From positions 1 through 27,368 of the IMG/VR virus record IMGVR_UViG_3300045303_000321: a stretch of DNA of 27,368 nt; one strand, 5' to 3'. Below the pieces are notes generated by a model. The model was not told the origin of the DNA, did not search any database, and saw only the letters and a list, made by a program, of their open reading frames with translations. How positions within the stretch are numbered: the stretch's first letter is position 1; each line of letters opens with the position of its first letter. Origin of the DNA: a virus. Below, one piece after another: positions 6,413 to 13,005 of the stretch. A program made the position numbers and the translations under genes.

Positions 6413-7511
6413 GGCCGACGAGATCCTGGCCCTTGAGACGCTGCATCAGGCAGCACAGGCAAGGCTGGGTCTCGCGGCCGCCGCACTTTCCCTGGCCGAG
6501 TGGTCGCAGGTCAATGCCCTGCACGCCACGGAAACAGCCGCCGAATGGCTGGCTCACTCACTCCGGATGGTCACGGCCGTCCGCAAGTTGTCCCGCGCGC
6601 TGGCAATTAGCTACTACCAGCTCACACGGGCCCTGGGGACCGGGCGCACACTAGGTGTGCCGGAAGGCTCCTCTGGCGCTGTCACCCTGGCTCTGCTGCG
6701 GAGCAATTTCCGCAACCGGGCCCTTGACATCGCCTCCCTCCCGTCCACCCGGACGGGAAGCGATGACCCTGACATCAAGTGGTTCGAGGACTCCCTCGCG
6801 CACAGCGGCAGGCTGGACCTGCTCAAGAACGCGGGGATCGATTCCAAGCTCCAGCACTTTATGGATGTTGAGGGGCACAACGATTCCGGAGAGATCCCGG
6901 TGGACAGTTTCGACTGGACCAAGGATCTGACGCTGGAGGACGTTACGCGCGCCTACGAAGGCACGCTGCAGAAAACCATCGACCGCTCGACGAACGATGT
7001 CACGAACCTCCGGAAAGACACCACCCTCACCCCGGACCAGGCCATCACCCAGATCGAAAAGGCCCACGAAGCGGCCGGCTCGATCGGATCGGGAACCGTG
7101 GATGCGATCGCCCTGGAGGCCGGCCGCGCCATGCTGGACCAGGCCATGCGACGCGACAGGCTCGTGAAGCTCGTGGCCCGCGGCACCAGCGGCAACCCGT
7201 GCGCGTTCTGCGCAATGCTCGCCTCGCGTGGCTTTGTCTACGCGGGCGAAGTCAATGCCGGCGGCCAGGATTTCGGCGCTGCCAACCAGGACGAAATCAA
7301 GAAGTTCCACATCCATTGTCATTGCTTCCCGATCATCCGATTTGAACGGGTGACCCAGCTGCCTGACCTGAACATCTACTTCCGGGAGAAGTGGAACGAG
7401 GTCACGAAGGGCAAGTCGGGACAAGACGCAGTCAACGCCTTCAGACGCTGGATCTACGCCCAGCGCAAGGCCAATCCTTTGGCACCCCACGGGGTGCAGA
7501 CAAACCCATGA
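6396..7511 (+). CDS. MuF-like minor head protein
   Basis: This 371-residue protein starts at GTG 6396, inside the portal 3' end, with GAAGAAG seven bases upstream. The C-terminal part has GNPCAFCAMLASRGFVY with Cys269 and Cys272, followed by FHIHCHC with Cys308 and Cys310. This is the cysteine/histidine pattern of the MuF (phage Mu gpF-like) head morphogenesis family found next to actinophage portals. The N-terminal half is helical, as expected for a portal-bound internal head protein. Many annotations call this slot a capsid maturation protease, but I see no catalytic Ser/His/Asp set, so MuF-like is safer. No fused toxin domain is present. Confidence 0.85.
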   Translation: METQAEADEILALETLHQAAQARLGLAAAALSLAEWSQVNALHATETAAEWLAHSLRMVTAVRKLSRALAISYYQLTRALGTGRTLGVPEGSSGAVTLALLRSNFRNRALDIASLPSTRTGSDDPDIKWFEDSLAHSGRLDLLKNAGIDSKLQHFMDVEGHNDSGEIPVDSFDWTKDLTLEDVTRAYEGTLQKTIDRSTNDVTNLRKDTTLTPDQAITQIEKAHEAAGSIGSGTVDAIALEAGRAMLDQAMRRDRLVKLVARGTSGNPCAFCAMLASRGFVYAGEVNAGGQDFGAANQDEIKKFHIHCHCFPIIRFERVTQLPDLNIYFREKWNEVTKGKSGQDAVNAFRRWIYAQRKANPLAPHGVQTNP

Positions 7512-7525
7512 TCCCAGGAGGACAT

Positions 7526-8023
7526 GTGACCGAGCAGGCAGAGCAGCAGGGCCAGGAGCCCGCAACCACCACAGCCACCGAAACGTCGACCGATCCCTGG
7601 GCGGCGTTCCCGCAGGAATTCAACTGGGTCCGCAAGGAACTTGAGGACGCCCGCAAGGAAGCCGCCGAAAAGCGCGTTGCGGCCCGGGAACTCCAGGACA
7701 AGCTGGCCGGAGCAAAGACTCCGGACGAGGTGGAAAAGCTCACCGCCGACTACAACGAGAAGATCTCCACTCTCGATACCGCCCTCGCCCGGGAACGGGT
7801 GGCCCGGAAGACGGGCTTGAAGGAGGACCTCGTGGAGTTTCTCACGGCGACCACCGAAGAAGGTCTGCAGGCCCAGGCTGAAAAGCTCGCGGCCCTGAAC
7901 CCCGGACCCGACCCGGTGATCATCACCCAGCCCGAGCCGCGCGGTGGCCAGAATCCCGGCATCAAGCCGAGCGAACGCGACGGCTTTGCCGAGTGGGAAG
8001 CCTTCAAGGCCAACCGCCGCTAG
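7526..8023 (+). CDS. Capsid scaffolding protein
   Basis: This 165-residue protein lies directly before the major capsid gene. It has the composition of scaffolds: a disordered Thr/Glu/Gln N-terminus, a long charged coiled coil (about residues 34-90, VRKELEDARKEAAEKRVA through STLDTALARERVA), a short structured helix (TGLKEDLVEFLTATTEEGL) and a proline-rich, then basic C-terminus (AFKANRR). The C-terminal basic helix is where scaffolds bind the coat protein. GTG 7526 has AGGAGG (7516-7521) four bases upstream; an upstream in-frame ATG at 7508 overlaps the minor head gene but has no such site. A terminator follows the stop. Confidence 0.85.
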   Translation: MTEQAEQQGQEPATTTATETSTDPWAAFPQEFNWVRKELEDARKEAAEKRVAARELQDKLAGAKTPDEVEKLTADYNEKISTLDTALARERVARKTGLKEDLVEFLTATTEEGLQAQAEKLAALNPGPDPVIITQPEPRGGQNPGIKPSERDGFAEWEAFKANRR

Positions 8024-8044
8024 GGCCCCCGTAACTAATTCTCC

Positions 8045-8069
8045 AAGCGCCCCACCCGGGCGCTTTTTT
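8045..8069 (+). terminator. Rho-independent terminator before the capsid gene
   Basis: AAGCGCCC (8045-8052) pairs perfectly with GGGCGCTT (8058-8065) around a five-base loop, followed by T through 8069. The capsid ATG lies 23 bases after the U tract, with AAGGGAAG as ribosome binding site in between. It should limit read-through from the packaging genes or be controlled by antitermination. Confidence 0.85.
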
Positions 8070-8092
8070 CATGTCCCTGAAAGGGAAGAATC

Positions 8093-9472
8093 ATGGTTTA
8101 TACACCAAGCATTAAGGTCAAGCCGGCCGTGCTTGTGCAGGCGGCTCTGTCCGCCCTGCGTGACGAGTTGGTCATCGCCAACACCGTCACCAAGCGCTCC
8201 GATATGAAGACGTTTTTTGCCAGCGCCGGCGATACCATCAGCCAGCGTGTCCGCGGCACCGTTCCGGTCCGTACCTACACCGCGCGCAACGATCGCTCGC
8301 AGCCCATCATCACGGACAACTACACCGAGACCGTGGTCACCCTGACCATCTCGGCCGACCGTCCGTACTCCGCCATCAAGATGACGGATGAGCAGAGGGA
8401 TTGGGATTTTCAGGATGGGTGGGGTGATCTGATCAATGCTCAGACCCAGTCTATTGCATCCTACCTCGAACACGGGGTTCTCAACCAGATCCTGAAGGCG
8501 CCGTACGAGCGCGTCATCCTGGTCCAGAACGACTCCACCGGCCTGACCAACGCCAAGGCCGCCATGCAGTCCGTTTTCTACAACGCTGTGGTCGAGGCCA
8601 AAAAGGCCCTCCGCCTCATGCGCACCCCGAACGAGCAGCTCTACTGCGTGTGCGGCGTCGACTTCGAGGAAGAGATCCTCAAGGATAACCGCTTCCTGAA
8701 AGATCAGGGAACGGGCGATAACGCTCTCACAAGTTCGACTCTTGGCTCGATTGCTGGCGTAAAATTCGTCAGCTCGACCCACATCCCCGCCGATGAAGCC
8801 TACATGTACGCCAGCTCTGGCTTTTTGGTGTTCACTGGTGTACCATCCATCCCCCAGTCCGTCCCCTTCGGAGCGACCGCAAATGCTTCCGGCTGGGCCT
8901 TGCGCTGGTTGATGGACTATGATACGGCGTATTTGACCGACAGGTCAATATTCGACTGCTACGCCGGCTACTCCTACGTGTGGGACCGCCTGCAGGTATT
9001 TGACGGATCCAGCCGCGAAATCGTCAGCACCGATCGTTACTTCGTGCGCGGCGTCAAGCTCGCCCTGAAGGCCACCTCCTCGGTCATCGAGAAGGTCCCG
9101 GGCGACGGCTCCACCACGACCCCCGGCGGCGATCCGAACTCCTTCCTGGCCAAGGCCTACGCCATGCTCCCGATCACCGGACCCGAGGTCCAGGGCGAGC
9201 CCTACCCGCTCGGCGGCAACTACCCGGGCGCCAAGGCCACTGCCACGGCAACGGCCACCCGCTCCGGTGGTGCCCTTACCGCTGTCGCGGTCACCGCCCA
9301 GGGTTACGGCTACACCTCCACTCCGGCCGTCACGGTCGCCGCCGCACCTTCTGGTGGCACCACCGCGACCGCAGTCGCGACCATCCACAACGGCCAGGTC
9401 GTCTCCATCGCGCTGACCAACGCGGGTGCGGGCTACCTCGCCACCCCGGCCGTCACCGTCGCAGCCCCGTAA
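8093..9472 (+). CDS. Major capsid protein with C-terminal repeat extension
   Basis: This 459-residue protein is placed as coat protein by position after the scaffold and by its fold-like features. The N-terminal part binds scaffold or portal region. The central sequence (ITDNYTETVVTLTISADRPYSAIKMTDEQ) resembles the P-loop strands and spine helix of HK97-fold capsids in actinophages. FFASAGDTISQRV and YVWDRLQVFDGSSREIVSTDRY are also typical. No N-terminal protease-cleaved delta domain is obvious. Residues about 380-459 form an Ala/Thr/Gly-rich tail with two GYGYTSTPAVTV-type repeats, probably displayed on the shell surface. Codon use is patchy, with lower GC at third positions around 8380-8470 and 8700-8960. 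AAGGGAAG (8081-8088) is four bases before the ATG. Confidence 0.92.
   Translation: MVYTPSIKVKPAVLVQAALSALRDELVIANTVTKRSDMKTFFASAGDTISQRVRGTVPVRTYTARNDRSQPIITDNYTETVVTLTISADRPYSAIKMTDEQRDWDFQDGWGDLINAQTQSIASYLEHGVLNQILKAPYERVILVQNDSTGLTNAKAAMQSVFYNAVVEAKKALRLMRTPNEQLYCVCGVDFEEEILKDNRFLKDQGTGDNALTSSTLGSIAGVKFVSSTHIPADEAYMYASSGFLVFTGVPSIPQSVPFGATANASGWALRWLMDYDTAYLTDRSIFDCYAGYSYVWDRLQVFDGSSREIVSTDRYFVRGVKLALKATSSVIEKVPGDGSTTTPGGDPNSFLAKAYAMLPITGPEVQGEPYPLGGNYPGAKATATATATRSGGALTAVAVTAQGYGYTSTPAVTVAAAPSGGTTATAVATIHNGQVVSIALTNAGAGYLATPAVTVAAP
9229..9469 (+). repeat. Two-unit GxGYxxxPxVTV repeat at the capsid C-terminus
   Basis: Two protein-level units of about 35-40 residues each end in GYGYTSTPAVTVAAAP and GAGYLATPAVTVAAP. 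Each is preceded by a strand-rich stretch (GGALTAVAVTAQ; NGQVVSIALTNA). The same unit type occurs twice at the end of the major tail protein (11891-12085). It is probably a surface beta domain. Confidence 0.75.
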
Positions 9473-9481
9473 GGATAAGCC

Positions 9482-9943
9482 ATGGCAGCCCTCGCAACAG
9501 TTGACCAGGTCGCGGCCCGCATCGGCGAGCCGATTGACGAACCTGACGACGTCGAGCTGGCCCTGGCGACCTTGGAAGAGGCCTCGAACCTTGTGAGGTT
9601 CTACGCTCAGCAGCCCCTGTGGACTGCTGTAACCGCCCCGGCAGTCGCCGTCACCATTGCGGTGGCGGCGGCCGCCCGCGGCTTCCTTAACCCGAGCGGG
9701 TTCGATATGGAGCGCGGCGATATGGCCACGCTGAAGAGGCCCTCCGAGTACACCTCCGGGTGTGCGCTGACGGCCGCGGAGATCACCATCGTCAAAGCCC
9801 TTGGCCACAGGGGCAACGTCCGTGCGCTCAAGGTGCACAACTCCGACCAGCCCGTCGCCCGTTCGCACTGGCGTCCGCGCGACCGCGGTTATGCCCCCCT
9901 GGACTGGGGCGACAACAAGCCCTTCCCGCTGGGGTACTGGTAA
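9482..9943 (+). CDS. Head-tail connector (adaptor) protein
   Basis: This 153-residue protein should bind the portal ring from outside and extend it. It starts MAALATVDQVAARIGEPID, then has a helix (DVELALATLEEASNLVRFYAQQ) and an alanine-rich segment (AVAVTIAVAAAARGFLNP). This is the arrangement of gp6/gp15-type adaptors encoded just after the capsid gene. The C-terminus ends with an aromatic LGYW. AAGGA (9471-9475) overlaps the capsid stop and is six bases before the ATG. The stop overlaps the next gene (TAATG). Confidence 0.72.
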   Translation: MAALATVDQVAARIGEPIDEPDDVELALATLEEASNLVRFYAQQPLWTAVTAPAVAVTIAVAAAARGFLNPSGFDMERGDMATLKRPSEYTSGCALTAAEITIVKALGHRGNVRALKVHNSDQPVARSHWRPRDRGYAPLDWGDNKPFPLGYW

Positions 9944-10293
9944 TGGCGCGCTCGGCCCTGCTCGACAGGGGCAGGGAACGCATGCTCATCTACCCCGAGG
10001 TCAGTACGATCAACGCCCGTGGCGACGAGATCCGGATCCCTTCCACTACTCCGGTAGAGATCCGCGTCATCGTCACCGCGCAGCGTCAGGGTGACTCCGA
10101 AATCGCCGGTCAGGTCTCCATCAAGATGCTCTACTGCATCACGCGCACCGCGCCGGTGGACTCCTGGGCCAAGGTCTTCTTCCGCGGCGAGGAGTGGGAC
10201 CTGGCGTCCCCTCCGCACCACTCGGTAGGCCTGTCCAGGAACCTGGACCACGTCGAGTTCATCATCCGCTCCCGGAACAAGATCGGGGACTGA
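9943..10293 (+). CDS. Head-tail stopper protein
   Basis: This 116-residue protein starts at the ATG of a TAATG overlap at 9943. The longer frame from 9760 lies inside the previous gene and is not real. It is almost all beta: LIYPEVSTINARGDEIRIPSTTPVEIRVIVT, then VSIKMLYCITRTAPVDSWAKVFFRGEEWDL. That pattern fits the small beta-barrel stoppers (SPP1 gp16 type) that close the head channel. The second position after the capsid is the usual place for this gene. Assignment is from fold pattern and synteny. Confidence 0.65.
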   Translation: MARSALLDRGRERMLIYPEVSTINARGDEIRIPSTTPVEIRVIVTAQRQGDSEIAGQVSIKMLYCITRTAPVDSWAKVFFRGEEWDLASPPHHSVGLSRNLDHVEFIIRSRNKIGD

Positions 10294-10294
10294 G

Positions 10295-10741
10295 ATGACT
10301 ACTTTCGGCGACATTGAATGGCTCACACCCGAAGGCGCCCCGGCGCCGCGACGCGGCAAGGGCTCGGTGGAGGACACGGTCTCCCACCTGCCCGAGGTCA
10401 AGCGTGCCGTCGCAGGCAAGGCCGAGGGCATGGGTCGGGAAGCGTCCATGTTGCTGCTGGCCCACCGCAAGACGGGCGCTGCCCACATCGTCGTCACCGA
10501 AGCGCCCCCGCACAAGCTTGACGCCACGATCGAGCTGCGCGACCCGGATCCGGGTGGCGCAGGGCACAGGCTGTCGAGGGTCCATGTCGGCGGGACGAAC
10601 GAGCAGGACCGCTCGGCAATGTCCATCGAATTCGGCTGGATGCAGACGCACGCCTTCGGCAAGAAGCTAAAGCATCCGGTCCACCATGACGGCCTGCACA
10701 TCCTGGAACGCGTCATGCGGGCCAATATCCGAGGAGGCTGA
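10295..10741 (+). CDS. Head-tail joining protein, DUF5403-like
   Basis: This 148-residue protein resembles the DUF5403 type found in actinophage connector regions and may correspond to HK97 gp10-like joining proteins. A helix with charged residues (VSHLPEVKRAVAGKAEGMGREASMLLLAHR) is followed by strands (AAHIVVTEAPPHKLDATIELRD) and a histidine-rich C-terminal part (HPVHHDGLHILERVMRANIRGG). The start lies two bases after the previous stop. AGGAGG at its 3' end serves the next gene. The role is inferred mainly from its place between stopper and tail terminator. Confidence 0.6.
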   Translation: MTTFGDIEWLTPEGAPAPRRGKGSVEDTVSHLPEVKRAVAGKAEGMGREASMLLLAHRKTGAAHIVVTEAPPHKLDATIELRDPDPGGAGHRLSRVHVGGTNEQDRSAMSIEFGWMQTHAFGKKLKHPVHHDGLHILERVMRANIRGG

Positions 10742-10743
10742 CC

Positions 10744-11262
10744 ATGGGCGACATCCACGACACCCCGGTCTTTGGCTCCGTCGACGACCTGGTCCACACG
10801 ATCTTCAAGGACTACTTCACCGGGGTGGACGTCCGCGTCCACACCACGTTCTCGGAGAATATGGACCTGCCCGCCATCGTGTCCCGCCGCGACCGGCGCT
10901 CCGGCACCATCGCCCTGCACAGCAAGGACGAACGCTTCATGCTGCCGGCCATCCTCATGGTCAGCACGCTGACCACCGGCGTTGATGGCGACGCGGATGG
11001 TGAGGCCCTGCAAGAGCAGTGCCGGCACGCCTTGTTCCGCGCGCAGCAGCAGCAGCTTGAAATCCCCGGCTGCGGCTCGATCGCCGTCATCCAGGGCTCG
11101 ACCCACCCGGCCAAGGTCTCGGACTGGCAGACCGCCACCAGCGTGGTCCAGTACGCCTCCCTGCCAAAGGGAGCCGTCCGCTACGAGGCCATCTACCGGA
11201 TCCTCATCCGACCTCCAGTTCAAAGCACAATCCACAACCGCTTCAAGCCCCCGCACCTATAG
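10744..11262 (+). CDS. Tail terminator protein
   Basis: This 172-residue protein precedes the major tail protein, the standard place for the ring protein that caps the tail tube and joins it to the head (lambda gpU/SPP1 gp17 type). It alternates strands and helices: DVRVHTTFSENMDLPAIVSRRDRRSG, FMLPAILMVSTLTTG, and a helix ALQEQCRHALFRAQQQQ. GAGGAGG (10731-10737) lies six bases before the ATG. The last codons and the stop lie inside a rho-independent terminator, so the 3' coding end and the terminator stem share sequence. Confidence 0.65.
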   Translation: MGDIHDTPVFGSVDDLVHTIFKDYFTGVDVRVHTTFSENMDLPAIVSRRDRRSGTIALHSKDERFMLPAILMVSTLTTGVDGDADGEALQEQCRHALFRAQQQQLEIPGCGSIAVIQGSTHPAKVSDWQTATSVVQYASLPKGAVRYEAIYRILIRPPVQSTIHNRFKPPHL

Positions 11263-11275
11263 CGAGGGCTTTTTT
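11245..11275 (+). terminator. Rho-independent terminator before the major tail protein gene
   Basis: AAGCCC (11245-11250) pairs with GGGCTT (11266-11271), with three more inner pairs after one mismatch, and T runs through 11275. It overlaps the stop codon at 11260-11262. A second small hairpin, GGGGC-CTGA-GCCCC (11279-11292), follows at once, before the GAGGAG ribosome binding site. Confidence 0.8.
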
Positions 11276-11311
11276 CTTGGGGCCTGAGCCCCTTCTTCGA
11301 GGAGAAATCTC

Positions 11312-12088
11312 ATGGCAATCGACAATACTGCCGTGCTGAAGGTCGGCACAGGCCATTTCTACACTGCGCCCGTCGGCACCGCCCTTCCCACGGACCTCCG
11401 CAATCCCGACAGCGGCACCTGGACCGAAGTGGGCCACACTTCCGTAACCAACATCCTGGCCGCCAGCTCCGACGGTGGCACGGAAACCATTCTGCGCTCC
11501 CTGCAGAACATCACCCTCCGGACCGCGATCGCACCGCGTACCGAATCCTTCGTGATGAAGCTCCTCCAGTTCGACCTTCCGGGATTGAAGCTCTATTACG
11601 GCTCGAACGCGACCGTGGTCAGCGGCAACCTCCAGGTCCCGTCCAACCCGGTCCCGACCGAGGTTGCATGGCTGGTCGTCTTCTACGACGGTTCCACCAC
11701 AGCGGGCGTCTACGCTCCCAAGGCCTCCATCATCCGCTCCGGTGACCTCGCTGTCGCCGACACGGAGACCCTGGCCGAGCTTGACGTCAAGGTCACCCCG
11801 CTGAACTACCTGGCGAATGACTACGCGATCGTCTGGATCCCGCCGAAGATCATCCTCTCCACCGCCACGGGAACCGCGGTGCGCACCTCCAACGCCGTCT
11901 CCGCCGTGAACCTCACCTCCGGCGGCTCCGGCTACTCCGCAGCCCCGACGGTGACCTTCTCTGGTGGAGCAGGCACGGGTGCTGCTGGCACCGCGATCAT
12001 CTCCGGCGGCGTCGTGACAGGCGTGACCATCACCGCAGGCGGTTCTGGCTACACCAGCGACCCCACGGTGACGTTCTCCGCGCCGTAG
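11312..12088 (+). CDS. Major tail tube protein with C-terminal repeat extension
   Basis: This 258-residue protein forms the stacked tail-tube rings. It has the beta-rich plan of actinophage major tail proteins: VLKVGTGHFYTAPVGTALPTDL at the start, WTEVGHTSVTNI, the ILRSLQNITLRTAIAPRTESFVM region and VAWLVVFYDGS. Residues about 194-258 are an extension with two units built around GSGYSAAPTVTFSGG and GSGYTSDPTVTFSAP, not needed for the tube fold and probably exposed along the tail. The same type of unit ends the capsid protein. GAGGAG (11299-11304) is seven bases before the ATG. It is followed by a strong hairpin and the tail chaperone genes. Confidence 0.9.
   Translation: MAIDNTAVLKVGTGHFYTAPVGTALPTDLRNPDSGTWTEVGHTSVTNILAASSDGGTETILRSLQNITLRTAIAPRTESFVMKLLQFDLPGLKLYYGSNATVVSGNLQVPSNPVPTEVAWLVVFYDGSTTAGVYAPKASIIRSGDLAVADTETLAELDVKVTPLNYLANDYAIVWIPPKIILSTATGTAVRTSNAVSAVNLTSGGSGYSAAPTVTFSGGAGTGAAGTAIISGGVVTGVTITAGGSGYTSDPTVTFSAP
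11891..12085 (+). repeat. Two-unit GSGYxxxPTVTFS repeat at the tail protein C-terminus
   Basis: Two units of about 30 residues share the pattern strand, then GGSGY, three residues, P-T-V-T-F-S. The second unit is preceded by GGVVTGVTITA. The pattern matches the capsid C-terminal repeat (9229-9469) at protein level. Confidence 0.75.
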
Positions 12089-12096
12089 CAAAGACC

Positions 12097-12131
12097 CCTG
12101 CAGGGCCGGGTGCGGACCCTGGCCCTGCAGG
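12097..12131 (+). other. Strong hairpin before the tail chaperone gene
   Basis: CCTGCAGGGCC (12097-12107) pairs perfectly over 11 bp with GGCCCTGCAGG (12121-12131). The loop extends it with GGGT/ACCC and a GCGG tetraloop after a one-base bulge. It begins eight bases after the tail protein stop. Cs, not Ts, follow, so it is either a U-less terminator or an mRNA 3'-end protector that would let tail protein message outlast the chaperone message. Confidence 0.7.
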
Positions 12132-12184
12132 CCCCCCTAATGCACCAGTCCGCTAATACACACCCCTCTATAAGGAGTCCGCGA

Positions 12185-12562
12185 ATGTCCGCACTTTCCC
12201 TGGACGATCTGCGCAAGGGCGCAGCGGCCAAGTACCCCGACTTTGAGATTGAAACCGAAGACGGAAAGGTCCTGGGCTTCCACCCGGTCTTCCGCCTTCC
12301 CAAGGCCAAGCGCAAGGCCATCATGGAGGCAATGGACGTCAAGTCCCGCGTCGAGGCGCTCGGCGAGGACACCGACACCGACCAGCCCGAGCTGATGATC
12401 AGCATCCTCTCCGACGCCCTGCACGCGGCCGAACGGACCAGGGGCGACCACGCCGTGCTGGCCAAGTGGGCTGGCAAGGAAGACCTGGGCACCTGGCTCT
12501 ATATCTTCCGCCGGTACTCCGAGGTAACAGACCTGGGGGAAGCGTCGCCCTCGGAGAGCTGA
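12185..12562 (+). CDS. Tail assembly chaperone G
   Basis: This 125-residue protein is the shorter product of the G/GT pair. It coats the tape measure protein during tail assembly and is absent from the mature phage. ATG 12185 has AAGGAG (12172-12177) seven bases upstream; the frame continues upstream to 12110 only through non-coding sequence. The N-terminus (LSLDDLRKGAAAKYPDFEIE) and the helix KRKAIMEAMDVKSRVEAL are typical of chaperones in this position. It ends in SPSES shortly after a G-rich slip site at 12535-12541. Position between the major tail protein and the tape measure is diagnostic. Confidence 0.88.
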   Translation: MSALSLDDLRKGAAAKYPDFEIETEDGKVLGFHPVFRLPKAKRKAIMEAMDVKSRVEALGEDTDTDQPELMISILSDALHAAERTRGDHAVLAKWAGKEDLGTWLYIFRRYSEVTDLGEASPSES

Positions 12563-13005
12563 TCGATTCCGGGTACGGCGAGGAGATCTACCTGGATCTC
12601 AAGGAGTTCTGGAACTTTGACCTCGTCAGCTTCATTGCTGGCGAGGTCTTTTCCAGTATCACCCTGATCCTTGCCATGATCCGCAACCTTCCCGAGGGCA
12701 GCCGTTTCAACGCCGCCTACCTGGCCGACCATCCGCCGGAAACGGACGAGCAGTTCGAGACGGACCCCCGCCGCGAGGCCATCGCCGACGGCGTCGCGTG
12801 GACCCTGGACCGCAAATTGAAGGCGATGGAGATCAACGCCATCAACCTGAACACCGCCGTCACCGGCAACTGGAAAGACAAGGCGCCCGACTTTCCAACG
12901 ATCGGCCCTGCTGCCTGGCGGGCCAACGATCCGGCCCAGAAGCCTGAGCCGGAGTACGTAGACAATTTCGATTTCTTCCGAAAGATGGGGTGGCCTGGTG
13001 GCTGA
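12185..13005 (+). CDS. Tail assembly chaperone GT, made by -1 frameshift
   Basis: A ribosomal -1 shift at GGGGGAA (12535-12541) joins the G frame to an open frame that runs to a TGA at 13003-13005, giving about 273 residues. The downstream part begins GELIDSGYGEEIYLDLKEFW and contains LILAMIRNLPEGSRF, the usual T-domain signature of siphophage chaperones. It has no start codon with a ribosome binding site of its own, which supports frameshifting. Re-pairing is perfect for the P-site GGG, while the A-site GAA must read GGA with a G-U pair in the middle, so the site is not a canonical XXXYYYZ. Its end overlaps the tape measure start by eight bases. Confidence 0.85.
12535..12541 (+). promoter_or_regulatory. 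Programmed -1 frameshift site GGGGGAA
   Basis: In the G frame the codons are CTG GGG GAA. Shifting back one base puts GGG again in the P site and GGA in the A site. The G frame stops seven codons later, and the -1 frame is open to 13005. It is the only run of identical bases in the overlap that allows a -1 shift. Confidence 0.75.

Noticed and set aside
6396-7511. MuF protein carrying a polymorphic toxin domain
   Set aside because: The length is ordinary for the family and the C-terminus ends shortly after the conserved Cys/His motif, leaving no room for a toxin.
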